DNA from: Nephrocerus scutellatus
Lineage: Eukaryota > Arthropoda > Insecta > Diptera > Pipunculidae
DNA: 64,000 bases
Direction: 5' to 3'
Assembly (NCBI GenBank): GCA_947095585.1
Contig: OX352761.1
Coordinates: forward strand, 61,580,882-61,644,881
In this document: positions 1-11,092 of the stretch, in pieces
How positions within the stretch are numbered: the stretch's first letter is position 1
Layout: every line of letters begins with the position of its first letter
Notes under the pieces: model-generated
What the model was told of the DNA's origin: nothing
What the model saw: only the letters and a program-made list of their open reading frames with translations
Database searches by the model: none
Position numbers and translations under genes: made by a program

Positions 1-118
1 CATAGGAACAAGTCTTATAGTCACATATTAGTCCTACATTCCGAGTTTCATACGAATCCCTTGAGAAATGGCTTGGTTCCAAAAGTCCCAGGCCCTATTG
101 GCCAGATCCCAGAATTTC
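1..118 (+). repeat. Type A monomer (reference unit)
   Basis: This first complete unit serves as the reference for the majority class. It carries the CATACGAATCC, AAAAGTCCCAGG and TATTGGCCAG variants. Most A units differ from one another at only a few recurrent positions, and those positions define the higher-order order of the array: CACATATT or CACGTATT, TCCTACATT or TCCCACATT, CATACG, CATAGG or CATATG, AAAAATCCC or AAAAGTCCC, CAGACCC or CAGGCCC, and TGGCCAG or TGGTCAG. The start point is arbitrary. The strand is given as + only because the landmarks are quoted from that strand. Confidence 0.95.
88..102 (-). other. CCAAT pentamer per type A unit (as ATTGG)
   Basis: CTATTGGCCAG reads CTGGCCAATAG on the minus strand, giving one CCAAT core per A monomer. 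It is destroyed in type B (ATAATAATC) and removed in the 104-bp units. CCAAT is the established NF-Y core, but a pentamer match alone is weak evidence of binding. Confidence 0.35.
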
Positions 119-129
119 CATAGGAACAA
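111..129. other. TTCC-ATA-GGAA dyad at monomer boundary (recurs every unit)
   Basis: Type A units carry TTCCATAGGAA, 4-bp inverted arms around a 3-bp centre, at the arbitrary boundary; here at about 115-125. Type B keeps a shortened form (TCCATAGGA). It is among the most conserved stretches of the array. One unit, at 30920, breaks it with CCAAAGGAA. Conservation is seen; any function is inference. Confidence 0.6.
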
Positions 130-354
130 GTCTTATAGCCACATATTAGTCCCACATTCCGAGTTTCATACGAATCCCTTGAGAAATGGCTTGGTTCCTA
201 AAATCCCAGACCCTATTGGCCAGATCCCAGAATTTCCATAGGAACAAGTCTTATAGTCACGTATTAGTCCCACATTCCGAGTTTCATACGAATCCCTTGA
301 GAAATGGCTTGGTTCCAAAAATCCCAGACCCTATTGGTCAGATCCCAGAATTTC

Positions 355-472
355 CATAGGAACAAGTCTTATAGTCGAATCTTAGTCCTACATTCCGAAT
401 TTCATGCGAATCGCTTGAGAAATTGATTTGCTCCAGAAATTCCAGACCATAATAATCATATTCCAGAATATC
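355..472 (+). repeat. Type B monomer (divergent class; 39 full copies)
   Basis: Type B has the same 118-bp length but about 20 substitutions against type A (about 83% identity by hand alignment). They are concentrated in the second half, for example AATTGATTTGCTCC for AATGGCTTGGTTCC and CCATAATAATCATATTCC for CCCTATTGGCCAGATCCC; the 5' part reads GTCGAATCTTAG. Full copies start at 355, 1299, 1771, 2243, 3069, 4839, 5665, 6137, 8733, 9205, 11329, 12155, 13165, 13873, 14581, 15525, 15997, 17531, 20127, 21307, 23903, 24729, 26617, 28151, 28741, 29685, 30802, 36431, 37729, 42365, 43663, 46206, 47504, 51349, 53001, 54535, 55007, 55950 and 59974. B never follows B. It usually follows an A unit ending in TATTGGTCAG. 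Confidence 0.95.
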
Positions 473-1298
473 CATAGGAACAAGTCTTATAGTCACATAT
501 TAGTCCTACATTCCGAGTTTCATAGGAATCCCTTGAGAAATGGCTTGGTTCCAAAAATCCCAGGCCCTATTGGCCAGAGCCCAGAATTTCCATAGGAACA
601 AGTCTTATAGTCACATATTAGTCCCACATTCCGAGTTTCATACGAATCCCTTGAGAAATGGCTTGGTTCCAAAAATCCCAGACCCTATTGGCCAGATCCC
701 AGAATTTCCATAGGAACAAGTCTTATAGTCACATATTAGTCCTACATTCCGAGTTTCATAGGAATCCCTTGAGAAATGGCTTGGTTCCAAAAATCCCAGG
801 CCCTATTGGCCAGAGCCCAGAATTTCCATAGGAACAAGTCTTATAGTCACATATTAGTCCTACATTCCGAGTTTCATATGAATCCCTTGAGAAATGGCTT
901 GGTTCCAAAAGTCCCAGGCCCTATTGGCCAGATCCCAGAATTTCCATAGGAACAAGTCTTATAGTCACATATTAGTCCCACATTCCGAGTTTCATACGAA
1001 TCCCTTGAGAAATGGCTTGGTTCCAAAAATCCCAGACCCTATTGGCCAGATCCCAGAATTTCCATAGGAACAAGTCTTATAGTCACGTATTAGTCCCACA
1101 TTCCGAGTTTCATACGAATCCCTTGAGAAATGGCTTGGTTCCAAAAATCCCAGACCCTATTGGCCAGATCCCAGAATTTCCATAGGAACAAGTCTTATAG
1201 TCACATATTAGTCCTACATTCCGAGTTTCATAGGATACCCTTGAGAAATGGCTTGGTTCCAAAAATCCCAGGCCCTATTGGCCAGATCCCAGAATTTC

Positions 1299-2360
1299 CA
1301 TAGGAACAAGTCTTATAGTCGAATCTTAGTCCTACATTCCGAATTTCATGCGAATCGCTTGAGAAATTGATTTGCTCCAGAAATTCCAGACCGTAATAAT
1401 CATATTCCAGAATATCCATAGGAACAAGTCTTATAGTCACATATGAGTCCCACATTCCGAGTTTCATAGGAATCCCTTGAGAAATGGCTTAGTTCCAAAA
1501 ATCCCCGGCCCTATTGGCCAGATCCCAGAATTTCCATAGGAACAAGTCTTATAGTCACATATTAGTCCCACATTCCGAGTTTCATACGAATCCCTTGAGA
1601 AATGGCTTGGTTCCAAAAATCCCAGACCCTATTGGCCAGATCCCAGAATTTCCATAGGAACAAGTCTTATAGTCACGTATTAGTCCCACATTCCGAGTTT
1701 CATACGAATCCCTTGAGAAATGGCTTGGTTCCAAAAATCCCAGACCCTATTGGTCAGATCCCAGAATTTCCATAGGAACAAGTCTTATAGTCGAATCTTT
1801 GTCCTACATTCCGAATTTCATGCGAATCGCTTGAGAAATTGATTTGCTCCAGAAATTCCAGACCATAATAATCATATTCCAGAATATCCATAGGAACAAG
1901 TCTTATAGTCACATATGAGTCCCACATTCCGAGTTTCATAGGAATCCCTTGAGAAATGGCTTAGTTCCAAAAATCCCCGGCCCTATTGGCCAGATCCCAG
2001 AATTTCCATAGGAACAAGTCTTACAGTCACATATTAGTCCCACATTCCGAGTTTCATACGAATCCCTTGAGAAATGGCTTGGTTCCAAAAATCCCAGGCC
2101 CTATTGGCCAGATCCCAGAATTTCCATAGGAACAAGTCTTATAGTCACGTATTAGTCCCACATTCCGAGTTTCATACGAATCCCTTGAGAAATGGCTTGG
2201 TTCCAAAAATCCCAGACCCTATTGGTCAGATCCCAGAATTTCCATAGGAACAAGTCTTATAGTCGAATCTTAGTCCTACATTCCGAATTTCATGCGAATC
2301 GCTTGAGAAATTGATTTGCTCCAGAAATTCCAGACCATAATAATCATATTCCAGAATATC
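1299..2360. repeat. 472-bp 4-mer higher-order unit, two copies
   Basis: B monomers at 1299, 1771 and 2243 are spaced exactly four units apart. The order within each copy is B, then an A unit with CACATATGAG and CTTAGTTCC plus CCCCGGCCC, then a CACATATTAGTCCC unit, then a CACGTATTAGTCCC unit ending TATTGGTCAG, then B again. The same 4-unit cassette recurs at 5665-6136, 8733-9204 and 15525-15996, so it is a mobile building block of the array, not a local accident. Confidence 0.88.
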
Positions 2361-3422
2361 CATAGGAACAAGTCTTATAGTCACATATTAGTCCCACATT
2401 CCGAGTTTCATACGAATCCCTTGAGAAATGGCTTGGTTCCAAAAGTCCCAGGCCCTATTGGCCAGATCCGAGAATTTCCATAGGAAAAAGTCTTATAGTC
2501 ACATATTAGTCCCACATTCCGAGTTTCATACGAATCCCTTGAGAAATGGCTTGGTTCCAAAAATCCCAGGCCCTATTGGCCAGATCCCAGAATTTCCATA
2601 GGAACAAGTCTTATAGTTACATATTAGTCCTACATTCCGAGTTTCATATGAATCCCTTGAGAAATGGCTTGGTTCCAAAAATCCCAGACCCTATTGGCCA
2701 GATCCCAGAATTTCCATATGAACAAGTCTTATAGTCACATATTAGTCCTACATTCCGAGTTTCATACAAATCCCTTGAGAAATGGCTTGGTTCCAAAAAT
2801 CCCAGACCCTATTGGCCAGATCCCAGAATTTCCATAGGAACAAGTCTAATAGTCACATATTGGTCCCACATTCCGAGTTTCATACGAATCCCTTGAGAAA
2901 TGGCTTGGTTTCAAAAATCCCAGACCCTATTGGCCAGATCCCAGAATTTCCATAGGAACAAGTCTTATAGTCACATATTAGTCCCACATTCCGAGTTTCA
3001 TACGAATCCCTTGAGAAATGGCTTGGTTCCAAAAATCCCAGACCCTATTGGTCAGATCCCAGAATTTCCATAGGAACAAGTCTTATAGTCGAATCTTAGT
3101 CCTACATTCCGAATTTCATGCGAATCGCTTGAGAAATTGATTTGCTCCAGAAATTCCAGACCATAATAATCATATTCCAGAATATCCATAGGAACAAGTC
3201 TTATAGTCACATATTAGTCCCACATTCCGAGTTTCATAGGAATCCCTTGAGAAATGGCTTGGTTCCAAAAATCCCAGACCCTATTGGCCAGATCCCAGAA
3301 TTTCCATAGGAACAAGTCTTATAGTCACATATTAGTCCCACATTCCGAGTTTCATACGAATCCCTTGAGAAATGGCTTGGTTCCAAAAATCCCAGGCCCT
3401 ATTGGCCAGATCCCAGAATTTC

Positions 3423-3540
3423 CATAGGAACAAGTCTTATAGTCACGTATTAGTCCCACATTCCGAGTTTCATACGAATCGCTTGAGAAATTGATTTGCT
3501 CCAGAAATTCCAGACCATAATAATCATATTCCAGAATATC
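3423..3540 (+). repeat. A/B chimeric monomer, class 1 (six copies)
   Basis: The 5' half is type A (CACGTATTAGTCCC, CATACGAATC) and the 3' half is type B (GCTTGAGAAATTGATTTGC, then CCATAATAATC). The switch lies around GAATC. Length is unchanged, as expected of homologous exchange or gene conversion between aligned monomers. Copies start at 3423, 7553, 10621, 25083, 31392 and 32572. The last two share an extra CACATTTCGAG change and so descend from one event. Confidence 0.9.
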
Positions 3541-3894
3541 CATAGGAACAAGTCTTATAGTCACATATTAGTCCCACATTCCGAGTTTCATAGGAATCCC
3601 TTGAGAAATGGCTTGGTTCCAAAAATCCCAGACCCTATTGGCCAGATCCCAGAATTTCCATAGGAACAAGTCTTATAGTCACATATTAGTCCCACATTCC
3701 GAGTTTCATACGAATCCCTTGAGAAATGGCTTGGTTCCAAAAATCCCAGGCCCTATTGGCCAGATCCCAGAATTTCCATAGGAACAAGTCTTATAGTCAC
3801 GTATTAGTCCCACATTCCGAGTTTCATAGGAATCCCTTGAGAAATGGCTTGGTTCCAAAAATCCCAGACCCTATTGGCCAGATCCCAGAATTTC

Positions 3895-4750
3895 CATAGA
3901 AACAAGTCTTATAGTCACATATTAGTCCCACATTCCGAGTTTCATAGGAATCCCTTGAGAAATGGCTTGGTTCCAAAAATCCCAGACCCTATTGGCCAGA
4001 TCCCAGAATTTCCATAGGAACAAGTCTTATAGTCACATATTAGTCCCACATTCCGAGTTTCATAGGAATCCCTTGAGAAATGGCTTGGTTCCAAAAATCC
4101 CAGACCCTATTGGCCAGATCCCAGAATTTCCATAGGAACAAGTCTTATAGTCACATATTAGTCCTACATTCCGAGTTTCATACGAATCCCTTGAGAAATG
4201 GCTTGGTTCCAAAAGTCCCAGGCCCTATTGGCCAGATCCGAGAATTTCCATAGGAAAAAGTCTTATAGTCACATATTAGTCCCACATTCCGAGTTTCATA
4301 CGAATCCCTTGAGAAATGGCTTGGTTCCAAAAATCCCAGGCCCTATTGGCCAGATCCCAGAATTTCCATAGGAACAAGTCTTATAGTTACATATTAGTCC
4401 TACATTCCGAGTTTCATATGAATCCCTTGAGAAATGGCTTGGTTCCAAAAATCCCAGACCCTATTGGCCAGATCCCAGAATTTCCATATGAACAAGTCTT
4501 ATAGTCACATATTAGTCCTACATTCCGAGTTTCATACAAATCCCTTGAGAAATGGCTTGGTTCCAAAAATCCCAGACCCTATTGGCCAGATCCCAGAATT
4601 TCCATAGGAACAAGTCTAATAGTCACATATTGGTCCCACATTCCGAGTTTCATACGAATCCCTTGAGAAATGGCTTGGTTTCAAAAATCCCAGACCCTAT
4701 TGGCCAGATCCCAGAATTTCCATAGGAACAAGTCTTATAGTCACATATTA
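3895..4750. repeat. Source-like copy of the 25.3-kb block
   Basis: From the rare CATAGAAACAAG at 3895 to about 4750 the unit order and private variants match 25319 to about 26170, an offset of 21424 bp. Shared markers include CATAGAAAC, GATCCGAG with GGAAAAAG, ATAGTTACAT and ATATTGGTCCC. The two regions differ upstream by a two-monomer (236-bp) length change. Confidence 0.8.
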
Positions 4751-4956
4751 GTCCCACATTCCGAGTTTCATACGAATCCCTTGAGAAATGGCTTGGTTCC
4801 AAAAATCCCAGACCCTATTGGTCAGATCCCAGAATTTCCATAGGAACAAGTCTTATAGTCGAATCTTAGTCCTACATTCCGAATTTCATGCGAATCGCTT
4901 GAGAAATTGATTTGCTCCAGAAATTCCAGACCATAATAATCATATTCCAGAATATC

Positions 4957-7900
4957 CATAGGAACAAGTCTTATAGTCACATATTAGTCCCACATTCCGA
5001 GTTTCATAGGAATCCCTTGAGAAATGGCTTGGTTCCAAAAATCCCAGACCCTATTGGCCAGATCCCAGAATTTCCATAGGAACAAGTCTTATAGTCACAT
5101 ATTAGTCCTACATTCCGAGTTTCATAGGAATCCCTTAAGAAATGGCTTGGTTCCAAAAATCCCAGGCCCTATTGGCCAGATCCCAGAATTTCCATAGGAA
5201 CAAGTCTTATAGTCACATATTAGTCCTACATTCCGAGTTTCATACGAATCCCTTGAGAAATGGCTTGGTTCCAAAAGTCCCAGGCCCTATTGGCCAGATC
5301 CCAGAATTTCCATAGGAACAAGTCTTATAGCCACATATAAGTCCCACATTCCGAGTTTCATACGAATCCCTTGAGAAATGGCTTGGTTCCTAAAATCCCA
5401 GACCCTATTGGCCAGATCCCAGAATTACCATAGGAACAAGTCTTATAGTCACATATTAGTCCTACATTCCGAGTTTCATAGGATACCCTTGAGAAATGGC
5501 TTGGTTCCAAAAATCCCAGGCCCTATTGGCCAGATCCCAGAATTTCCATAGGAACAAGTCTTATAGTCACATATTAGTCCCACATTCCGAGTTTCATACG
5601 AATCCCTTGAGAAATGGCTTGGTTCCAAAAATCCCAGACCCTATTGGCCAGATCCCAGAATTTCCATAGGAACAAGTCTTATAGTCGAATCTTAGTCCTA
5701 CATTCCGAATTTCATGCGAATCGCTTGAGAAATTGATTTGCTCCAGAAATTCCAGACCATAATAATCATATTCCAGAATATCCATAGGAACAAGTCTTAT
5801 AGTCACATATGAGTCCCACATTCCGAGTTTCATAGGAATCCCTTGAGAAATGGCTTAGTTCCAAAAATCCCCGGCCCTATTGGCCAGATCCCAGAATTTC
5901 CATAGGAACAAGTCTTACAGTCACATATTAGTCCCACATTCCGAGTTTCATACGAATCCCTTGAGAAATGGCTTGGTTCCAAAAATCCCAGGCCCTATTG
6001 GCCAGATCCCAGAATTTCCATAGGAACAAGTCTTATAGTCACGTATTAGTCCCACATTCCGAGTTTCATACGAATCCCTTGAGAAATGGCTTGGTTCCAA
6101 AAATCCCAGACCCTATTGGTCAGATCCCAGAATTTCCATAGGAACAAGTCTTATAGTCGAATCTTAGTCCTACATTCCGAATTTCATGCGAATCGCTTGA
6201 GAAATTGATTTGCTCCAGAAATTCCAGACCATAATAATCATATTCCAGAATATCCATAGGAACAAGTCTTATAGTCACATATTAGTCCCACATTCCGAGT
6301 TTCATAGGAATCCCTTGAGAAATGGCTTGGTTCCAAAAATCCCAGACCCTATTGGCCAGATCCCAGAATTTCCATAGGAACAAGTCTTATAGTCACATAT
6401 TAGTCCTACATTCCGAGTTTCATAGGAATCCCTTGAGAAATGGCTTGGTTCCAAAAATCCCAGGCCCTATTGGCCAGATCCCAGAATTTCCATAGGAACA
6501 AGTCTTATAGTCACATATTAGTCCTACATTCCGAGTTTCATACGAATCCCTTGAGAAATGGCTTGGTTCCAAAAGTCCCAGGCCCTATTGGCCAGATCCC
6601 AGAATTTCCATAGGAACAATTCTTATAGCCACATATTAGTCCCACATTCCGAGTTTCATACGAATCCCTTGAGAAATGGCTTGGTTCCTAAAATCCCAGA
6701 CCCTATTGGCCAGATCCCAGAATTACCATAGAAACAAGTCTTATAGTCACATATTAGTCCTACATTCCGAGTTTCATAGGATACCCTTGAGAAATGGTTT
6801 GGTTCCAAAAATCCCAGGCCCTATTGGCCAGATCCCAGAATTTCCATAGGAACAAGTCTTATAGTCACATATTAGTCCTACATTCCGAGTTTCATACGAA
6901 TCCCTTGAGAAATGGCTTGGTTCCAAAAGTCCCAGGCCCTATTGGCCAGATCCCAGAATTTCCATAGGAACAAGTCTTATAGTCACATATTAGTCCCACA
7001 TTCCGAGTTTCATACGAATCCCTTGAGAAATGGCTTGGTTCCAAAAATCCCAGACCCTATTGGCCAGATCCCAGAATTTCCATAGGAACAAGTCTTATAG
7101 TCACATATTAGTCCTACATTCCGAGTTTCATAGGAATCCCTTGAGAAATGGCTTGGTTCCAAAAATCCCAGACCCTATTGGCCAGATCCCAGAATTTCCA
7201 TAGGAACAAGTCTTATAGTCACATATTAGTCCTACATTCCGAGTTTCATAGGAATCCCTTGAGAAATGGCTTGGTTCCAAAAATCCCAGGCCCTATTGGC
7301 CAGATCCCAGAATTGCCATAGGAACAAGTCTTATAGTGACATATTAGTCCTACATTCCGAGTTTCATATGAATCCCTTGAGAAATGGCTTGGTTCCAAAA
7401 ATCCCAGACTCTATTGGCCAGATCCCAGAATTTCCATAGGAACAAGTCTTATAGTCACATATTAGTCCTACATTCCGAGTGTCATACGAATCCCTTGAGA
7501 AATGGCTTGGTTCCAAAAATCCCAGGCCCTATTGGCCAGATCCCAGAATTTCCATAGGAACAAGTCTTATAGTCACGTATTAGTCCCACATTCCGAGTTT
7601 CATACGAATCGCTTGAGAAATTGATTTGCTCCAGAAATTCCAGACCATAATAATCATATTCCAGAATATCCATAGGAACAAGTCTTATAGTCACATATTA
7701 GTCCCACATTCCGAGTTTCATAGGAATCCCTTGAGAAATGGCTTGGTTCCAAAAATCCCAGACCCTATTGGCCAGATCCCAGAATTTCCATAGGAACAAG
7801 TCTTATAGTCACATATTAGTCCCACATTCCGAGTTTCATAGGAATCCCTTGAGAAATGGCTTGGTTCCAAAAATCCCAGACCCTATTGGCCAGATCCCAG

Positions 7901-10900
7901 AATTTCCATAGGAACAAGTCTTATAGTCACATATTAGTCCTACATTCCGAGTTTCATACGAATACCGTGAGAAATGGCTTAGTTCCAAAAATCCCCGGCC
8001 CTATTGGCCAGATCCCAGAATTTCCATAGGAACAAGTCTTATAGTCACATATTAGTCCCACATTCCGAGTTTCATAGGAATCCCTTGAGAAATGGCTTGG
8101 TTCCAAAAATCCCAGACCCTATTGGCCAGATCCCAGAATTTCCATAGGAACAAGTCTTATAGTCACATATTAGTCCTACATTCCGAGTTTCATAGGAATC
8201 CCTTAAGAAATGGCTTGGTTCCAAAAATCCCAGGCCCTATTGGCCAGATCCCAGAATTTCCATAGGAACAAGTCTTATAGTCACATATTAGTCCTACATT
8301 CCGAGTTTCATACGAATCCCTTGAGAAATGGCTTGGTTCCAAAAGTCCCAGGCCCTATTGGCCAGATCCCAGAATTTCCATAGGAACAAGTCTTATAGCC
8401 ACATATAAGTCCCACATTCCGAGTTTCATACGAATCCCTTGAGAAATGGCTTGGTTCCTAAAATCCCAGACCCTATTGGCCAGATCCCAGAATTACCATA
8501 GGAACAAGTCTTATAGTCACATATTAGTCCTACATTCCGAGTTTCATAGGATACCCTTGAGAAATGGCTTGGTTCCAAAAATCCCAGGCCCTATTGGCCA
8601 GATCCCAGAATTTCCATAGGAACAAGTCTTATAGTCACATATTAGTCCCACATTCCGAGTTTCATACGAATCCCTTGAGAAATGGCTTGGTTCCAAAAAT
8701 CCCAGACCCTATTGGCCAGATCCCAGAATTTCCATAGGAACAAGTCTTATAGTCGAATCTTATTCCTACATTCCGAATTTCATGCGAATCGCTTGAGAAA
8801 TTGATTTGCTCCAGAAATTCCAGACCATAATAATCATATTCCAGAATATCCATAGGAACAAGTCTTATAGTCACATATGAGTCCCACATTCCGAGTTTCA
8901 TAGGAATCCCTTGAGAAATGGCTTAGTTCCAAAAATCCCCGGCCCTATTGGCCAGATCCCAGAATTTCCATAGGAACAAGTCTTACAGTCACATATTAGT
9001 CCCACATTCCGAGTTTCATACGAATCCCTTGAGAAATGGCTTGGTTCCAAAAATCCCAGGCCCTATTGGCCAGATCCCAGAATTTCCATAGGAACAAGTC
9101 TTATAGTCACGTATTAGTCCCACATTCCGAGTTTCATACGAATCCCTTGAGAAATGGCTTGGTTCCAAAAATCCCAGACCCTATTGGTCAGATCCCAGAA
9201 TTTCCATAGGAACAAGTCTTATAGTCGAATCTTAGTCCTACATTCCGAATTTCATGCGAATCGCTTGAGAAATTGATTTGCTCCAGAAATTCCAGACCAT
9301 AATAATCATATTCCAGAATATCCATAGGAACAAGTCTTATAGTCACATATTAGTCCCACATTCCGAGTTTCATAGGAATCCCTTGAGAAATGGCTTGGTT
9401 CCAAAAATCCCAGACCCTATTGGCCAGATCCCAGAATTTCCATAGGAACAAGTCTTATAGTCACATATTAGTCCTACATTCCGAGTTTCATAGGAATCCC
9501 TTGAGAAATGGCTTGGTTCCAAAAATCCCAGGCCCTATTGGCCAGATCCCAGAATTTCCATAGGAACAAGTCTTATAGTCACATATTAGTCCTACATTCC
9601 GAGTTTCATACGAATCCCTTGAGAAATGGCTTGGTTCCAAAAGTCCCAGGCCCTATTGGCCAGATCCCAGAATTTCCATAGGAACAATTCTTATAGCCAC
9701 ATATTAGTCCCACATTCCGAGTTTCATACGAATCCCTTGAGAAATGGCTTGGTTCCTAAAATCCCAGACCCTATTGGCCAGATCCCAGAATTACCATAGA
9801 AACAAGTCTTATAGTCACATATTAGTCCTACATTCCGAGTTTCATAGGATACCCTTGAGAAATGGTTTGGTTCCAAAAATCCCAGGCCCTATTGGCCAGA
9901 TCCCAGAATTTCCATAGGAACAAGTCTTATAGTCACATATTAGTCCTACATTCCGAGTTTCATACGAATCCCTTGAGAAATGGCTTGGTTCCAAAAGTCC
10001 CAGGCCCTATTGGCCAGATCCCAGAATTTCCATAGGAACAAGTCTTATAGTCACATATTAGTCCCACATTCCGAGTTTCATACGAATCCCTTGAGAAATG
10101 GCTTGGTTCCAAAAATCCCAGACCCTATTGGCCAGATCCCAGAATTTCCATAGGAACAAGTCTTATAGTCACATATTAGTCCTACATTCCGAGTTTCATA
10201 GGAATCCCTTGAGAAATGGCTTGGTTCCAAAAATCCCAGACCCTATTGGCCAGATCCCAGAATTTCCATAGGAACAAGTCTTATAGTCACATATTAGTCC
10301 TACATTCCGAGTTTCATAGGAATCCCTTGAGAAATGGCTTGGTTCCAAAAATCCCAGGCCCTATTGGCCAGATCCCAGAATTGCCATAGGAACAAGTCTT
10401 ATAGTCACATATTAGTCCTACATTCCGAGTTTCATATGAATCCCTTGAGAAATGGCTTGGTTCCAAAAATCCCAGACTCTATTGGCCAGATCCCAGAATT
10501 TCCATAGGAACAAGTCTTATAGTCACATATTAGTCCTACATTCCGAGTGTCATACGAATCCCTTGAGAAATGGCTTGGTTCCAAAAATCCCAGGCCCTAT
10601 TGGCCAGATCCCAGAATTTCCATAGGAACAAGTCTTATAGTCACGTATTAGTCCCACATTCCGAGTTTCATACGAATCGCTTGAGAAATTGATTTGCTCC
10701 AGAAATTCCAGACCATAATAATCATATTCCAGAATATCCATAGGAACAAGTCTTATAGTCACATATTAGTCCCACATTCCGAGTTTCATAGGAATCCCTT
10801 GAGAAATGGCTTGGTTCCAAAAATCCCAGACCCTATTGGCCAGATCCCAGAATTTCCATAGGAACAAGTCTTATAGTCACATATTAGTCCCACATTCCGA

Positions 10901-11092
10901 GTTTCATAGGAATCCCTTGAGAAATGGCTTGGTTCCAAAAATCCCAGACCCTATTGGCCAGATCCCAGAATTTCCATAGGAACAAGTCTTATAGTCACAT
11001 ATTAGTCCTACATTCCGAGTTTCATACGAATACCGTGAGAAATGGCTTAGTTCCAAAAATCCCCGGCCCTATTGGCCAGATCCCAGAATTTC
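4957..11092. repeat. 3068-bp (26-monomer) tandem duplication
   Basis: Units 4957-8024 and 8025-11092 have the same order of variants. Paired markers lie exactly 3068 bp apart: CCCTTAAGAAATGG (5133/8201), CACATATAAGTCC (about 5332/8400), B at 5665/8733 and 6137/9205, GGAACAATTC (about 6613/9681), CCATAGAAACAAG (about 6727/9795), CCGAGTGTCATAC, chimera 7553/10621, and GAATACCGTGAG in the last unit of each copy. A few substitutions separate the copies, for example ATAGTGACAT near 7336 in copy 1 only, and CTTATTCC near 8760 in copy 2 only. Confidence 0.92.

Larger units (their letters stand above)
2361..5074. repeat. 15-monomer (1770-bp) spaced duplication
   Basis: The segment of about eight units at 2361-3304 is repeated at 4131-5074, an offset of 1770 bp (15 x 118). 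Shared private markers are GATCCGAGAATTT with GGAAAAAGTC (about 2466-2490 and 4236-4260), ATAGTTACATATT, CATATGAATCCC, CATACAAATCCC and TAATAGTCACATATTGG. The units between the copies (3305-4130) include the chimera at 3423. Confidence 0.85.

Noticed and set aside
70..90. CENP-B box-like sequence around CTTGGTTCCAAAAATCCC
   Set aside because: Superficially similar in layout to the box, but the essential TTCG and CGGG cores are absent in both monomer types.
2546..2734. Recurrent 62- to 70-codon frames on both strands throughout the window
   Set aside because: They recur at offsets equal to the block duplications. 118 is 1 mod 3, so frames rotate and stops are met within about two monomers. 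Explained by the repeat.
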